Source: Thermohalobaculum sp039030715 (GTDB lineage: Bacteria > Pseudomonadota > Alphaproteobacteria > Rhodobacterales > Rhodobacteraceae). Taken from it: a stretch of DNA of 64,000 nt. Positions 8,651-17,668 of this stretch are shown one piece after another (within the stretch, counting starts at the first letter, position 1; each line of letters opens with the position of its first letter). The stretch lies in contig JBCCDU010000002.1 of the NCBI GenBank assembly GCA_039030715.1, forward strand, positions 1-64,000. The letters run 5' to 3'. The notes below the pieces were generated by a model. The model saw only the letters and a program-made list of their open reading frames with translations. It was not told the DNA's origin and searched no databases. The position numbers and the translations under genes were made by a program.

Positions 8651-8794
8651 ATGCAGACCCCAAAAAACGCCCGGCTTTTTTCCGTCGCGACGATTCTGAC
8701 ATTCCTGCTGCTCGGCGCATGTACGGCCGAGAAGGTGGAGCCGCAGGCGTCGCCCTCATCTTCTCAGAATTCTGGCGAAGTCCGGGGGATGTGA
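8651..8794 (+). CDS. Small lipoprotein
   Basis: A 47-residue precursor with a short basic N terminus, a hydrophobic core and the lipobox LLGAC (Cys at about residue 24), so the mature lipopeptide is about 24 residues, rich in Ser, Glu and Pro. The start is supported by GAGGAG 8 bases upstream. It stops 6 bases before the convergent YbaY/META gene. Similar tiny lipoproteins are common near cell-envelope genes; the role is unknown. Confidence 0.65.
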   Translation: MQTPKNARLFSVATILTFLLLGACTAEKVEPQASPSSSQNSGEVRGM

Positions 8795-8800
8795 GCGCGG

Positions 8801-9574
8801 CTACTCGCGCACCAGACGCATCGTTTCCAACCCATCGATGTTCAACAGCTTCAGCACATCGCCCTCGCGCCGATAAGTCACCGTCTGGATTGTCGCACGC
8901 TGGAAGGCGCGTTCGCGTTCCATGATCTGAGGCTGACAACCGCGCCGGGTCAGGACCAGCCCGCCAAAGCTCAGCTTCTCGCCATCGATCTTGTAGCTGG
9001 CGGTGTACCTGTTGCAGCCCGCATTGCCCTTGATCTGACCCTCGTCATCGAAGGTCATGACTGCCTTGGTGAAACCCAGGCGCTCCACACCTTCGACCCG
9101 TTCGACACGCCATTTCTCCCCAATGGGCGTGCCGCCATCGGCCACGGGAACGACCGCTTCCAGAAAGATCTCCGGCCTCGGGTCCAACCCCGGACCCAGC
9201 ACCGGAAGGATGGCGGTGGAGCGATAGAGCACCTCCTCCCCCTTCAGCCCGCGCCCGACAATGCGCCCCGCCAGCGAAAAGCGCCCTCCGGCCAGTGTCA
9301 GCCCAGAGTCGTAGTGCAGCAGAAAGGGTAGCGGGACCTCCCCCTCCGGCTCGAAGCGCATCCGGGTCAACAGGCGCCCCTTCTCCCTCGCGCGGCTGAG
9401 ATCGAGCAGATCAACCTCCAGCACCGCCCCTTCCGGCAGCCGTTCGCCACCGAGATAGTTGGCCGTGCCTTCGATGGTGGCAATCTCGCCCGCCAGCGCG
9501 GGAAGCGCGAGAACCGCAAGGAGCGCGCCCGCGACCCTACCCGTCCACGCGAATGGTTGCGTTCTTCGGATCAT
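8801..9574 (-). CDS. YbaY-like plus META (HslJ-like) domain envelope protein
   Basis: A 257-residue exported protein with a signal peptide (residues 1-28, ending ALPALAG). Residues 30-140 resemble the YbaY domain (VLEVDLLDLS, YDSGLTLAGGRFSLAGRI) and 150-255 a META/HslJ domain with the hallmark GNAGCNRYTASY. Such proteins are linked to cell-envelope homeostasis and stress. The gene begins inside the end of the dehydrogenase gene (38-base overlap on the same strand) and has its own GAGGAGAG ribosome site there, so translation is probably coupled. A functional link to the dehydrogenase is not obvious. Confidence 0.82.
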   Translation of the reverse strand: MIRRTQPFAWTGRVAGALLAVLALPALAGEIATIEGTANYLGGERLPEGAVLEVDLLDLSRAREKGRLLTRMRFEPEGEVPLPFLLHYDSGLTLAGGRFSLAGRIVGRGLKGEEVLYRSTAILPVLGPGLDPRPEIFLEAVVPVADGGTPIGEKWRVERVEGVERLGFTKAVMTFDDEGQIKGNAGCNRYTASYKIDGEKLSFGGLVLTRRGCQPQIMERERAFQRATIQTVTYRREGDVLKLLNIDGLETMRLVRE

Positions 9575-12023
9575 AGGGGCTCTCCTCGACCACTTCGGCG
9601 TTCCAGCGTTCGCGGAGCATCGTAACCTGCAGTTTCTGGCCCGTCACGGCGAGATCGGGCTCGACATAGCCGATGCCGATCTGCTTGCCAAAGGCGACCG
9701 AGTATCCACCGGAGGTCAGACGACCCACTTTGCGGTCCTCAAGCGTCAGCGCCTCGCGGCCCCAGGGATCGGCATCGTCTGGGCCGTCGATCAGCAAGGT
9801 GACACATTTTGCGCGGATGCCCGTCTCTTCCATCGCTGCCTTGCCCTTGAAGTCCTTGGTCAGATCGACGAACCGGTCGAGGCCGCTTTCCAATGGGGTC
9901 GCGTCGCGGCCGAGGTCCGAGCCGAAGGCGCGATACGATTTCTCCTGCCGCAGCCAGTTCTGGGCGCGGGCGCCGCAGAGTTTCAGCCCGTGAGGTTCCC
10001 CCGCCTCCATCAGCAGATCGAAGAGGTAGTTCTGCATCTCGATCGGATGGTGCAGCTCCCACCCCAGCTCGCCGGTATAGGCCACGCGGATCGCGGTGGC
10101 GGGGCACATCTTCAGATCCAGCGGGCGCGAGGACAGCCACGGGAAGCGCTTGTTCGACAGCGCTGTGGCCGGATCCGCATCCACGACCAGCGGCCGAAGC
10201 ACCTCGCGCGATTTCGGACCCGCAATTGCGAAGACACCCATTTGCGAGGTGACATCCTGCACCTCGATCCAGCCGAACTCGGCGCGCTTGAACGCTGCCA
10301 TCTTCATCAGATAGTCGCTGTCATAGGCCTGGGCGGCCCCCGCAGTCACGCAATAGAACGTATCCTCAGCCTGGCGCACGATGGTCAACTCGGTCCGGAT
10401 CGTGCCCGCATCGGTCAGCGCATAGGTCAGGTTGGTGCGCCCGATCCGGGGCAGCTTGTTGCAGGTGAGCCAATCCAGGAACGCCTCCGCCCCCGGTCCT
10501 TTGATCATGTGTTTGGTGAAGGCGGTCGCATCGAACAGGCCCGCGCCCTCGCGCACGGCGTTGGCCTCCTCCACCGCATACTGCCACCAGCCGCCCCGGC
10601 GGAAACTGCGCGCGGCATGGTCATCGAAACCCTCCGGCGCGTAGTAGTTCGGACGCTCCCACCCGTTTACCTGGCCGAACTGCGCGCCGCGGGCCTTCAC
10701 CCGGTCATAGCAGGGGGCAGTCTTCAGCGGGCGGCAAGCCTCGCGCTCCTCATCCGGGTGATGCAGGATGAAGACGTGCGCGTAGCACTCCTCGTTCTTG
10801 CGCGCCGCATATTCGCGGTTCACCCATTTGCCATAGCGGCGCGGGTCGAGCGACCACATGTCGATCTCGGCCTCGCCCTCGGTCATCATCTGGGCCATGT
10901 AGTACCCAGTACCGCCGGCTGCGGTGATCCCGAAACTGAACCCCTCGGCAAACCAGAAATTATCGACCCCCGGCGCGGGGCCGACCAGCGGGTTGCCATC
11001 AGGCGTGTAGCAGATCGGCCCGTTGAAATCGTCCTTCAGACCCACGGTTTCCGTGCTAGGGACACGGTGGATCATCGACATATACTCCTCCTCGATCCGC
11101 TCGAGATCGAGGGGGAAGAGATCGGCGCGGAAGCTGTCCGGCACGCCGTGGACGAAGCGCGCGGGCGCGCCTTGCTCGTAGGGGCCCAGGATCCAGCCGC
11201 CGCGTTCCTCGCGCACATACCATTTGGCATCGGCGTCGCGCAGAACCGGATGTTCACCATGGGCCTTGCGGTATTCAACCAGCGCCGGGTCGGGCTCGGT
11301 CACGATATATTGGTGTTCCACCGGGATCGCGGGGATGTAGCAGCCGACCATGGCCGCAGTGCGCTGCGCGTGGTTGCCGGTGGCCGTCACCACATGCTCG
11401 CAGGCGATCTCGAATGTCTCGTCGCCGGCGACAAGGTTGCCGCCCCGCTCGACCATGTGGCTGCCCTTGACGACCCATTCGCCCCCCCGGCGCTCGAACC
11501 CGTCGACCTGAACCTTGCGATAGATCTCGACCCCGTGTTGGCGAGCACCCTTGGCCATCGCCTGCGTCACATCGGCGGGGTTAATATAGCCGTCGGTCGG
11601 GTGGTAGATCGCGCCCTTCAGATCCTCGGTCCGCACCAGGGGCCAGCGATCCTTGATCTGGTCCGGCGTCATCCATTCATACGGGATCCCCACACTGTCG
11701 GCGGTGGAGGCGTAGAGCATATACTCGTCCATCCGCGCATCGGTCTGGGCCATGCGTAGGTTGCCCACCACGCTGAACCCCGCGTTCAACCCGGTCTCGG
11801 CCTCCAGCTCCTTGTAGAATTTCACCGAGTAGTCATGGATATGGCTGGTCGCATAGGACATGTTGAAGAGCGGCAGCAGACCGGCGGCGTGCCAGGTCGA
11901 GCCGGAAGTCAGCTCATCGCGTTCCAGTAGCACGCAATCCCACCCCGCCTTGGCCAGGTGATAGGCAATCGACGCTCCGACGGCACCGCCGCCCACGACA
12001 ACGGCACGGGTATGGGTTTTCAT
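9537..12023 (-). CDS. FAD-dependent dimethylglycine/sarcosine dehydrogenase-like protein with GcvT domain
   Basis: An 828-residue enzyme that likely demethylates an N-methylated glycine derivative and passes the one-carbon unit to tetrahydrofolate. The N-terminal DAO domain (1-390) has GGGAVGASIAYHLAKAG and the SGSTWHAAGLL motif whose His carries covalent FAD in the DMGDH family. A linker (about 390-450) and the GcvT folate domain plus C-terminal barrel (about 450-828) follow, with VAYTGELGWELHHP. Length matches DMGDH. The ATG follows GGGGGAT. Dimethylglycine and sarcosine cannot be separated by sequence reading alone. Confidence 0.88.
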   Translation of the reverse strand: MKTHTRAVVVGGGAVGASIAYHLAKAGWDCVLLERDELTSGSTWHAAGLLPLFNMSYATSHIHDYSVKFYKELEAETGLNAGFSVVGNLRMAQTDARMDEYMLYASTADSVGIPYEWMTPDQIKDRWPLVRTEDLKGAIYHPTDGYINPADVTQAMAKGARQHGVEIYRKVQVDGFERRGGEWVVKGSHMVERGGNLVAGDETFEIACEHVVTATGNHAQRTAAMVGCYIPAIPVEHQYIVTEPDPALVEYRKAHGEHPVLRDADAKWYVREERGGWILGPYEQGAPARFVHGVPDSFRADLFPLDLERIEEEYMSMIHRVPSTETVGLKDDFNGPICYTPDGNPLVGPAPGVDNFWFAEGFSFGITAAGGTGYYMAQMMTEGEAEIDMWSLDPRRYGKWVNREYAARKNEECYAHVFILHHPDEEREACRPLKTAPCYDRVKARGAQFGQVNGWERPNYYAPEGFDDHAARSFRRGGWWQYAVEEANAVREGAGLFDATAFTKHMIKGPGAEAFLDWLTCNKLPRIGRTNLTYALTDAGTIRTELTIVRQAEDTFYCVTAGAAQAYDSDYLMKMAAFKRAEFGWIEVQDVTSQMGVFAIAGPKSREVLRPLVVDADPATALSNKRFPWLSSRPLDLKMCPATAIRVAYTGELGWELHHPIEMQNYLFDLLMEAGEPHGLKLCGARAQNWLRQEKSYRAFGSDLGRDATPLESGLDRFVDLTKDFKGKAAMEETGIRAKCVTLLIDGPDDADPWGREALTLEDRKVGRLTSGGYSVAFGKQIGIGYVEPDLAVTGQKLQVTMLRERWNAEVVEESPYDPKNATIRVDG

Positions 12024-12117
12024 CGAGGTATCCCCCATCAAGAGAAAACGAGACGCTTGCGATCTTGCACATTCATACAATCGCCTTTGGAAGGCCAGCG
12101 ACCATGCGCTCCCAGAA

Positions 12118-12175
12118 CACGACACGAGTGCGGGGTGAGGGGTTGTTGGCTCACCCTATTTCAACAACAGTCGTG
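12118..12175 (+). ncRNA. Candidate pseudoknotted leader upstream of the C13 peptidase gene
   Basis: Two perfect 7-bp stems interleave: 133-139 with 150-156 and 142-148 with 162-168 (all plus 12000). This is the H-type pseudoknot order with loops of 2, 1 and 5 bases. A further 6-bp stem (12118-12123 with 12170-12175) encloses them. The element ends 33 bases before the peptidase start. It could also be paired protein-binding sites in a divergent promoter. Only one copy is seen, so this is a candidate only. Confidence 0.3.
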
Positions 12176-12208
12176 GCAGGGTGATTTGATCAAGGGATAG
12201 GGCGAGCG

Positions 12209-13558
12209 ATGAGTGCGATAGGTATACTCGGCAAGAATCTGCAATCCGGGATCCGGCTGGCGATGGCACGACCGGTTCAGCGAACTGACTTTGCATTCGG
12301 GTCGGTGGCGCTCTTCTTGCTTTATGCCGCGTTTTTCATGGCTTGGGCTCTGTTCGATATGATCGATATGTGGCCTATTGCGGCGATCTCGCCCTGGGGT
12401 ATCACCAGCGCTCTATCCCAGATGCTGCTATCGATTGTGGCGCTATACCTTGGCATTACCCTCGCCGGGCACGGTCATCAAGCCGGGCGCTTTCAGGTCA
12501 TGGCCGTCGCGGGCCTGGTGCCGCTGTCGCTGTTCTGGGGCGCTGTGAGCCTGCTCGTCGATACGAATATTCAGAGCATGGCATTCGTCACCGCGCTGAG
12601 CCTTGCAGCATTTCTATCGACGGCCATCGTTCTTTTGCGCGCAACCTCGAGGTTGAGAGGGGCGCGGCTGTGGCAAGGTCTGGTGCCGACGGCACTTATG
12701 ATCGTAGCGACTATTTCACCCTCGATATTTGTCGGAAATTACCCGATGTTCGAGACTTACTACGACGAGGATTATGCCGCCGAGGACATCTACAAACCGG
12801 TGGATGTCGAGGGCATCTACTATGCCCAGCCTGAATTGATGAGCCAGGCTTTGGAGCAAATCCGGCCCGGCGTGCCGGATCAGCCCGAGCTGTTTGCGGT
12901 GCTGGGCAGCTACTACCCGCACGAAGGCGTTTTTCGCCGCGAGGTCGAGGCTGTCGGCAATCTGCTGGAGGCTCGCTATGCCGCCGAGGGTAGGGTCGTT
13001 CGCCTCGTCAACTCCGAAGAAACATCAGGCTATCCGCTCGCCAACAAGCCGAACCTCAGGCAATCACTCGCCGCACTCGGCAACGCGATGAACGGGCGCG
13101 AGGATGTGTTGCTTGTCTTTCTGACCTCGCACGGGACCGAGGGTTTGATCTCCGCAGGCTACTCAGAACTGGCCATCCCCGAGCTGACCGCGACAGATCT
13201 GGCGACGCTTCTGGACGAAAGCGGCATCGCGAATGCGATTGTGATCGTCTCGGCCTGTTACTCCGGCAGTTTCCTGCCGGTTCTTCGGAGCGAGACGAGA
13301 ATGGTGATCACCGCCTCGGCAGCCGACCGCAATTCGTTCGGATGTGCCGATGACCGGGAATGGACCTATTTCGGCGAGGCGATGTTCGACCATGCACTGC
13401 GGGAAACCTACGACTTTGGCGAGGCGTTCTCCGTGGCCAGGGAACTCGTCGGGCAGTGGGAGACTGACCAGGGGCTGACACCGTCACTGCCGCAGATCAG
13501 CACCGGCGCTGATATTGGCCCCGCATTGGACACGCTCACCGCACATTTGTCGCGATAA
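12209..13558 (+). CDS. Membrane-anchored C13 (legumain-like) family peptidase
   Basis: A 449-residue protein. Residues 1-175 carry about five transmembrane helices; the rest is a soluble domain with a caspase/legumain-type fold signature: DVLLVFLTSHGTEG (catalytic His, about 305) and IVIVSACYSGSFLPVL (catalytic Cys, about 350), then an ITASAADR strand typical of the clan. Family C13 members cleave after Asn or Asp. The topology suggests the peptidase domain lies on one side of the inner membrane, probably periplasmic. It stands alone, divergent from the dehydrogenase gene. Target protein is unknown. Confidence 0.82.
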   Translation: MSAIGILGKNLQSGIRLAMARPVQRTDFAFGSVALFLLYAAFFMAWALFDMIDMWPIAAISPWGITSALSQMLLSIVALYLGITLAGHGHQAGRFQVMAVAGLVPLSLFWGAVSLLVDTNIQSMAFVTALSLAAFLSTAIVLLRATSRLRGARLWQGLVPTALMIVATISPSIFVGNYPMFETYYDEDYAAEDIYKPVDVEGIYYAQPELMSQALEQIRPGVPDQPELFAVLGSYYPHEGVFRREVEAVGNLLEARYAAEGRVVRLVNSEETSGYPLANKPNLRQSLAALGNAMNGREDVLLVFLTSHGTEGLISAGYSELAIPELTATDLATLLDESGIANAIVIVSACYSGSFLPVLRSETRMVITASAADRNSFGCADDREWTYFGEAMFDHALRETYDFGEAFSVARELVGQWETDQGLTPSLPQISTGADIGPALDTLTAHLSR

Positions 13559-13570
13559 ACGCACCAAAGC

Positions 13571-14830
13571 CTAGCCTGCCCCCCGCACCCGATCGAGCAG
13601 GTTGCCCGAGACATAGCCGTCCGGCGTGATCCCGTTGGCCTGCTGAAATGCGCGGACGGCTGCGCGGGAATTCGGGCCGATGATGCCGTCGGCGCCCTGG
13701 GTGTCGAAGCCGAGGGCGGTGAGGCGGCGCTGCAACTCCTCCTTCTCGGAGCGGCTGAGCGCGCGGTCGTTGCGTGGCCAGTTGGCGATGAACGGTCCCG
13801 CGCCATCGATCCGCGCACCCAGATGCGCCACGGCCAGCGCATAAGAGGTCGCGTTGTTGTACCGCTTGATCACCCGGAAGTTCGGCAGGGCCAGAAAGGC
13901 CGGGCCCCGCGCGCCTGCGGGAAGGATGACCGAGGCATCAGCCTCCGGCACGCCGGTCGCCGCAATCCCCAACGCGCGCCACTCGCTGACGGATTTGCGG
14001 ATTTTCTGATCGGCCAGGGCATAGTCGAAACCCTGGGGCAGCGTGATCTCGACCACGGCGGGCTGGCCCTGAGTCCAACCGAACCGCGCCAGGTAGTTGG
14101 CGGTCGAGGCCAGCGCGTCCGAGGGGTTCGCCGCCCAGACATCGCGCCGCCCATCCCCGGTGAAGTCCTGCGCATAGTCCTGAAACGAAGTTGGAATGAA
14201 CTGCGTATGCCCCATTGCGCCCGCCCAGGAACCGATCATCCGGCTGGCGGGCACGTCGCCCCGCGCGATGATCTTCAGCGCGGCGATCAGTTGTTCCTCG
14301 GCAAACTGACGCCTGCGCCCGTCATAGGCCAGTGTCGCCATGCTCTCGACCACCGGGATGCTGCCCATATTCGCACCATAGGCGCTCTCCAGCCCCCATA
14401 TGGCCACCACGACTTCGCTGTCGACGCCATAGCGCGCCTCGATCGCCGCAAGTGTCTGCGCGTATTCCGCCGACTTTGCCTTGCCGTTCGAGATGCGGCT
14501 GGGCGAGACGGCGCTATCCAGATACTCCCAGATCGGACGGCTGAATTCGGGCTGGAACCGGTCCAGCTCCAGCACCCTCTCATTCACGCTGACGCCCTGA
14601 AAGGCCGTGTCGAAGGTCGCAGCCGGAACACCGGCGGCCAGCGCCTTCGGCCGGAAACCGGTTTTCCAGGCGGTGAAATTGGCGGGGCGCACCTCCACCG
14701 GCTCAGGCGCCGTCGCCGGTCTCACGGGGGGCTGAGCCACCTTGCCATTCGGCGTCAGCGACTGGCCCGAGGCGCAGCCGGAAATCGTGAGGGACAGGAC
14801 AAGAAAGGCGAGGGGAAGCGCGCGCTGCAT
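13571..14830 (-). CDS. Lytic murein transglycosylase, MltB family, with peptidoglycan-binding domain
   Basis: A 419-residue lipoprotein precursor (lipobox ISGC, Cys at about 19). The catalytic MltB/SLT_2 domain (about 50-340) has IWGLESAYGANMG with the catalytic Glu and GAMGHTQFIPTSF. A C-terminal PG_binding_1 domain (about 355-415) shows LTALGFDTQGADGIIG and VRAFQQANGITPDG. It cleaves the MurNAc-GlcNAc bond of peptidoglycan to give 1,6-anhydro-MurNAc ends. Length is normal for the alphaproteobacterial version. It converges with the C13 peptidase gene. Confidence 0.93.
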   Translation of the reverse strand: MQRALPLAFLVLSLTISGCASGQSLTPNGKVAQPPVRPATAPEPVEVRPANFTAWKTGFRPKALAAGVPAATFDTAFQGVSVNERVLELDRFQPEFSRPIWEYLDSAVSPSRISNGKAKSAEYAQTLAAIEARYGVDSEVVVAIWGLESAYGANMGSIPVVESMATLAYDGRRRQFAEEQLIAALKIIARGDVPASRMIGSWAGAMGHTQFIPTSFQDYAQDFTGDGRRDVWAANPSDALASTANYLARFGWTQGQPAVVEITLPQGFDYALADQKIRKSVSEWRALGIAATGVPEADASVILPAGARGPAFLALPNFRVIKRYNNATSYALAVAHLGARIDGAGPFIANWPRNDRALSRSEKEELQRRLTALGFDTQGADGIIGPNSRAAVRAFQQANGITPDGYVSGNLLDRVRGAG

Positions 14831-14875
14831 CGGGTGTCTCCAAAGGAAGTTACACGCAACATATAGGGTTTCCGT

Positions 14876-15724
14876 CTACGGGTCGAGCCGCGCATGGCGG
14901 AGCACCTCGCCAAACTCCACCGCTTCGATACGACGTATGGCCTGACTTAGCGGCTCTTTCAGGACCTGCATTCTGTAGGCGGTTGCATGAAGCAATGTCT
15001 CGGTATTCGTCATGATCCCGACATGACCCTTCCAGAAGAACAGATCGCCACGCCGCGGTGGCGTGCCCGGGTCCAGCGTCCGGCCAAGCCCAGCCTGCTG
15101 CATATCGGAGTCGCGCGGGCACGTCCGCCCCGCCGCCTGCAAGGCCAGTTGCACCAGGGCCGAGCAATCGAGGCCAAACGAGGACCGCCCACCCCAGACA
15201 TAGGGAACGCCCAAAAACATCTCGGCCACTGCCACCCAATCGGACCGTGGCCCGCTCAACGGGTGCAGATGATCGGCAGGCAGCCAGCGACCGGCGGCGT
15301 CGCGGACGAAATCGCCCGACTTTTCCGTCACCAGAACCCGCGCACCAAAAGACAGGCGTTCTCCCGTGGCACGCTTCAAATGCGGCTCGGCATAGAGGGG
15401 GCAGGCCAGGACACGCACGGCATGGTCGGGTGTAACCTCCGGCTCGCCAACCTCATCAGCGCGCAGATAGCCGACATAATCGTCCAGAACCGACTGCCCC
15501 CAGGCCCAGCCATTGGCAGTCTCGAAGACATCGAGGTCTTCCCCCAGCAGCAGTTCGGTATCTGGCGCCAGATTTGCGTCGGGTTGCGCCAGCAACGCCA
15601 CGCGCGATGCGGTGACCCGCATGCGCGTGGGTTCGGCGAACCGCGTGGCCTCGACCTGGCCCTGCAGATGCGCCGCCGCCAGATCGGCGCGCGCAGGGGT
15701 CAGGCGGCGGTCAGCCCCGGCCAT
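14876..15724 (-). CDS. NlpC/P60 family cell-wall hydrolase
   Basis: A 282-residue protein with N-terminal SH3-like segments (about 35-150) and a C-terminal NlpC/P60 cysteine peptidase domain (about 155-280). The Cys is in FGLDCSALVQLA, and the His residues are in KGHVGIM and LHATAYRM. These enzymes cut D-Glu-diamino acid bonds in peptidoglycan stems or recycled muropeptides. No signal peptide is evident. The ATG lies inside the 3' end of the aminopeptidase gene (14-base overlap), a coupled pair that supports a joint role in peptide processing or turnover. Confidence 0.9.
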   Translation of the reverse strand: MAGADRRLTPARADLAAAHLQGQVEATRFAEPTRMRVTASRVALLAQPDANLAPDTELLLGEDLDVFETANGWAWGQSVLDDYVGYLRADEVGEPEVTPDHAVRVLACPLYAEPHLKRATGERLSFGARVLVTEKSGDFVRDAAGRWLPADHLHPLSGPRSDWVAVAEMFLGVPYVWGGRSSFGLDCSALVQLALQAAGRTCPRDSDMQQAGLGRTLDPGTPPRRGDLFFWKGHVGIMTNTETLLHATAYRMQVLKEPLSQAIRRIEAVEFGEVLRHARLDP

Positions 15725-17069
15725 AGCGCCGCTCCAGCATCGCAAAGACGGCCCTTGCCACCTGACATTCACCGCCCTTGGGGCGACCCGGCATGGCCTT
15801 TGGCGCCCAGCCATAGATGTCGAAATGCGCCCAATGCGGCGTATCGACGAAGCGTTTCAGAAACAGCGCCGCGGTGATCGATCCCGCAAAGCCGCCAGTG
15901 GGCGCGTTGTCCAAATCGGCGAAGGCCGGTTCGATATCGCCCTCGTATCCGGGCCAGAGGGGCATGCGCCAGATCGGATCGGCCTCCGCCAGCGCAGCCG
16001 CGCTCAGATCGCTCGCCAGCCCCTCGTCATCGGTGTAGAAGGGCGGCAGATCGGGGCCGAGCGCTACCCGCGCAGCGCCGGTCAGGGTCGCCATGTCCAG
16101 CAGCAGTTCCGGCTTCTCCTCACAGGCCAGCGCCAGGGCATCGGCCAGAACCAGGCGCCCCTCCGCATCCGTGTTATTGACCTCGACTGTCATGCCCTTG
16201 CGCGAGGGCAGGATATCCCCGGGCCGCATCGACGGGCCGGAGACGGAGTTCTCCACCGCAGGGATCAGAACCCTGAGCCGCACGGGCAGGTTCTGCGCCA
16301 TGATCATATGGGCGAGGCCCAGCATGGTCGCGGCACCGCCCATGTCCTTCTTCATTAAGCCCATCGCGCCGCCGGGTTTCAGGTTGAGCCCGCCGGTATC
16401 GAAGCACACGCCCTTGCCCACCAGCGTGACCAGCGGGCCATCGCTCCAGGTCAGATCAATCAGACGCGGAGCCTCCGCCGCCGCGCGCCCCACCGCATGT
16501 ATCAGGGGGAAGTTCTGGGTCAAAAGGTCATAGCCTTCGACCACGCGCGCGGCCGCGCCGTGGCGCTCAGCCAGATCGCGCGCGGCCTGTTCCAGCGCAG
16601 ACGGGCCCATGTCGTTGGCGGGCGTGTTGATAAGATCGCGCGTAAGGTTGCTGCCGTCCACTAGGGCGGTGAGCCGGTCGGGGTCTACGCCTGCGGGGGT
16701 GTCCAGCACTGCGTCGGGCGTGCCGTTCTGCTTGTATCGGGTGAAGCGGTATTGCCCTAGGGACCAGCCAAGCGCAGCGAGCCACGCTTCCTCTGGCGGC
16801 AGCGAATTGCTGAGCCTGTAGCGCCCGGCAGGGGCCTCCGCTCCCAAGCGGCCAAGCACGAAGCGGCCGCGGCGCCGCGCCTCAGCGTCGCCCAGGCCGA
16901 CGAGCACGTGGTCGATGGCCCCATCGGCGTCGGGCAAGGCAAGCGCGCTGCCAAAGGCGGCCTTGTAGCCGCGCGCGCGCAACCAGGTTGCCTGCGGCGG
17001 GGTCAGGGATTTGCAGGTTTCCTCCAGCGCGTCGGGCGCTACGAGAGTGATGGGAATGGTCTTTGACAT
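15711..17069 (-). CDS. Leucyl aminopeptidase family (M17) protein
   Basis: A 452-residue cytosolic metallo-aminopeptidase that removes N-terminal residues using two metal ions. The M17 signature NTDAEGRLVLADAL (about 305-318) and the metal/active-site region VGKGVCFDTGGLNLK with MKKDMGGAA are present. It is somewhat shorter than PepA because the N-terminal domain is compact. I chose the ATG giving MSKTIPITL; another ATG nine codons upstream is possible. It is cotranscribed and overlaps with the NlpC/P60 gene. Confidence 0.92.
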   Translation of the reverse strand: MSKTIPITLVAPDALEETCKSLTPPQATWLRARGYKAAFGSALALPDADGAIDHVLVGLGDAEARRRGRFVLGRLGAEAPAGRYRLSNSLPPEEAWLAALGWSLGQYRFTRYKQNGTPDAVLDTPAGVDPDRLTALVDGSNLTRDLINTPANDMGPSALEQAARDLAERHGAAARVVEGYDLLTQNFPLIHAVGRAAAEAPRLIDLTWSDGPLVTLVGKGVCFDTGGLNLKPGGAMGLMKKDMGGAATMLGLAHMIMAQNLPVRLRVLIPAVENSVSGPSMRPGDILPSRKGMTVEVNNTDAEGRLVLADALALACEEKPELLLDMATLTGAARVALGPDLPPFYTDDEGLASDLSAAALAEADPIWRMPLWPGYEGDIEPAFADLDNAPTGGFAGSITAALFLKRFVDTPHWAHFDIYGWAPKAMPGRPKGGECQVARAVFAMLERRYGRG

Positions 17070-17179
17070 GGTTTGATCCAGCGCTCCGTCCTGCATGGGC
17101 CCGCGGGCGAGCGTAGCGTCAGGATCAAGGCCTGGGAAGGGCGATGGCGTCTGCAAGCCACCCGTTGCCGGGCCACGCG

Positions 17180-17611
17180 TCAGGCGCTGCGTGCCGGGCG
17201 GGTTTCCGCGCTGGCAGAGCTGTCTGGATCTTCAGCGACCTCGCCCAGATATTCCGCCATAGCCGCGAGGGATCGGTCAGCCAGGACCAAGAGGTTCTGC
17301 TGATGCGCCAACGTATCCGCGCGCGCGATCGCCTTGCGCTCCAGCAACCTGGCTGCATGGACCACGCGGTGCAGACCCAACTGCCCGGCCGTGCCGACGA
17401 TGTCATGGGCAAGCTGCGCCAGCGTCCCTTCGGGATCGGGCGACGAGCGGGCTGCATCAGCCAGCCCACCGACACGATCGGTCAGGGCCAGAACACCGTC
17501 CGCGAGAATATCCTTCGCAATTTCGGCCCCCAGATGACGTTTCAATTCTTCCAGATATGCCTGATCCAACAGCGGGCTCTCCGCCGCCGGAACGCGATTG
17601 TGTAATGTCAT
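17180..17611 (-). CDS. Hpt-domain phosphotransfer protein
   Basis: A 143-residue helical protein with a histidine phosphotransfer signature, LAHDIVGTAGQLGL (about residues 64-77), in which His is the phospho-acceptor and the following residues form the usual helical-bundle pattern. Such proteins relay phosphate between response regulators. No histidine kinase or receiver gene is adjacent, so it is an orphan here. A GTG five codons upstream is an alternative start. The C-terminal 20 residues are polar and likely disordered. Confidence 0.75.
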   Translation of the reverse strand: MTLHNRVPAAESPLLDQAYLEELKRHLGAEIAKDILADGVLALTDRVGGLADAARSSPDPEGTLAQLAHDIVGTAGQLGLHRVVHAARLLERKAIARADTLAHQQNLLVLADRSLAAMAEYLGEVAEDPDSSASAETRPARSA

Positions 17612-17668
17612 TTCCAAGCCTCGCACCTGTAACTGGGGCGAGCCTGCGCGAAGAATGTAAATCAGATG

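Noticed and set aside
9459..11759. A 766-codon open frame on the plus strand
   Set aside because: It lies wholly antisense to the dimethylglycine dehydrogenase-like gene and the start of the YbaY gene, has no domain resemblance, and is a typical GC-rich shadow frame.
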